Shown here: piece by piece, positions 5,060-5,937 of the stretch | Layout: each line of letters starts with the position of its first letter | Position numbering within the stretch: the first letter of the stretch is position 1 | Assembly: GCA_002685815.1 (NCBI GenBank) | Contig: NYYM01000069.1 | Coordinates: 1 to 5,937, forward strand | DNA from: Dehalococcoidales bacterium | GTDB lineage: Bacteria; Chloroflexota; Dehalococcoidia; Dehalococcoidales; UBA2162 | DNA: 5,937 bases | Reading direction: 5' to 3' | Translations under genes and position numbers: made by a program | The notes under the pieces: model-generated | Seen by the model: only the letters and a program-made list of their open reading frames with translations | What the model was told of the DNA's origin: nothing | Database searches by the model: none

Positions 5060-5937
5060 TAGATCTTCGCCAGAGAAATAAGCTGGGAGACAGTCTCGGC
5101 TCCCCAGCGGTAGATATTGTTAGCGCTCACCACTTCCCGCATTGATTTCATCCTGCGTCGCCTCTCCGCCTCGTCCATCTCCAGCGCCTCTTTTATCTTT
5201 CTGGCAAATTCGTTAATGTCGTAAGGGTTGATTTGCAGGGCATCTGTCAGTTCCTCAGCAGCCCCGGTGAACTTACTCAAAATCAATACCCCGTCTCCGT
5301 CATTCCTGGCCGAGACATATTCTTTGGCCACCAGGTTCATCCCGTCGTGGAGAGAACTGACCACGCAAAAGTGGGCTAAACGGCGCAGGGCTGTCAGGGC
5401 CGAAGGAGTGATTTGTTTGGTCAGCATGATTATCGGTTTCCAGGAACCGTACTTGTTGTTTATGCTGTTGGCCAGCTCGTCCGTCCTCTGCATCAGACTC
5501 TGGTAGGTCGCGATCTTAGTTCGACTGGGCATACCTGCCTGGATAAACACCACCTTCCCCCTGTAGTGAGGGTTATCCTCAAGGAATTTGTCTATCGCCA
5601 TTAATCGCTCTGGTATGCCTTTGGTATAGTCAATCCGGTCCATACCGATGCCGATAAGTTTGTCATCTAGATCAAGCTCACGGCCGAGAGTTTCCATCTC
5701 CTGATCAACCGCCTCGGTGTTGGCACCCTGGGACAGACTGTCAAAGTCCACGCTGATGGGGAAAGGTTGCACCAGGGTAGTCTGTCCCTGATAAGTGATG
5801 CTGGACTGGCTGCGGTCAACCTCGGCTTTCAAATGATACTCAACCGAGTCCAGGAAATTATTGCAGAATGACGGGATATGGAAGCCCATCAGATCGTTAC
5901 CCAGCATACCCTCCAGTATCTCTTCCTGCCAGGGACA
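5059..5937 (-). CDS. otsA: Alpha,alpha-trehalose-6-phosphate synthase, C-terminal part (5' end outside window)
   Basis: A GT20 retaining glycosyltransferase that joins glucose from an NDP-glucose to glucose-6-phosphate, giving trehalose-6-phosphate. The frame is open to the window edge: 292 codons plus TAG are present, so roughly the first 190 residues of a usual 460-500 residue protein are missing. Counting from the edge, one sees CPWQEEILEG (1-10), LMGFHIPSFCNNFL (16-29), GMDRIDYTKGIPERL (98-112; R101 and K106 match the donor-phosphate-binding Arg/Lys of E. coli OtsA) and HDGMNLVAKEY (197-207; D198 and E206 match the catalytic-site Asp and Glu). The segment SKFTGAAEEL (221-230) is also typical. 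An internal ATG at 5907 is not the start, because family sequence continues upstream of it. The E. coli motif RDGMNL reads HDGMNL here, a variant whose effect I cannot judge. The gene overlaps otsB by one base. Donor choice, UDP-, ADP- or GDP-glucose, cannot be told from this part. Confidence 0.95.
   Translation of the reverse strand, partial: CPWQEEILEGMLGNDLMGFHIPSFCNNFLDSVEYHLKAEVDRSQSSITYQGQTTLVQPFPISVDFDSLSQGANTEAVDQEMETLGRELDLDDKLIGIGMDRIDYTKGIPERLMAIDKFLEDNPHYRGKVVFIQAGMPSRTKIATYQSLMQRTDELANSINNKYGSWKPIIMLTKQITPSALTALRRLAHFCVVSSLHDGMNLVAKEYVSARNDGDGVLILSKFTGAAEELTDALQINPYDINEFARKIKEALEMDEAERRRRMKSMREVVSANNIYRWGAETVSQLISLAKI

Noticed and set aside
5905..5907. ATG at 5907 as the otsA start
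   Set aside because: The frame upstream to the window edge (CPWQEEILEG) matches OtsA, so this is an internal methionine of a gene truncated by the window.
1..5937. Defence system, CRISPR array, transposon, phage or tRNA gene
   Set aside because: No repeated spacers, transposase or phage-like coding, terminal repeats or cloverleaf were found; all substantial coding capacity is explained by carbohydrate genes.

Overview
The window holds the end of one gene and the whole or part of five others, all for central or storage carbohydrate metabolism. They lie in two converging blocks. On the + strand are the 3' end of pgi (glucose-6-phosphate isomerase), then glgC (ADP-glucose pyrophosphorylase) and a galT-family hexose-1-phosphate nucleotidylyltransferase. 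On the - strand, read from the right edge inward, are otsA (trehalose-6-phosphate synthase, N-terminus outside the window), otsB (trehalose-6-phosphate phosphatase) and a GT4-type glycosyltransferase of unknown acceptor. The two blocks meet tail to tail in a 131-base gap (2787-2917) in which I see no convincing terminator.

The source is clearly bacterial: compact genes, Shine-Dalgarno sites and start/stop-coupled pairs. Base composition looks moderately GC-rich by eye. The style of the GlgC, Pgi and OtsA proteins reminds me of uncultured Chloroflexota (Dehalococcoidia-like) genomes. That is an impression from motif wording, not a search result, and is low to moderate confidence.

Layout: 1-218 pgi tail; 219-457 a non-coding stretch with two GC-rich inverted repeats just after pgi, a sigma70-like promoter with a perfect TTGACA, and a roughly 110-base glgC leader that can fold into a three-way-junction-like structure; 458-2786 glgC-galT, separated by a single base and probably translationally coupled; 2918-4114 the GT4 gene with a strong AAGGAGG site and a possible promoter of its own; 4115-4237 a spacer with GC-rich hairpins directly after otsB; 4238-5937 otsB-otsA sharing one base (TAGTG).

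How the genes fit together: Pgi connects fructose-6-phosphate with glucose-6-phosphate. GlgC turns glucose-1-phosphate into ADP-glucose. The GalT-like protein moves nucleotidyl groups between hexose phosphates and, judging from its two-metal-site pattern, could act on ADP-glucose. OtsA uses an NDP-glucose plus glucose-6-phosphate to make trehalose-6-phosphate, which OtsB dephosphorylates. No glycogen synthase (glgA), branching enzyme or phosphoglucomutase is in view, so the fate of the ADP-glucose (glycogen, trehalose or the GT4 product) is open. I see no mobile element, CRISPR array, tRNA, rRNA or defence system. The points most worth following are the glgC leader and the identity of the GalT-like enzyme.
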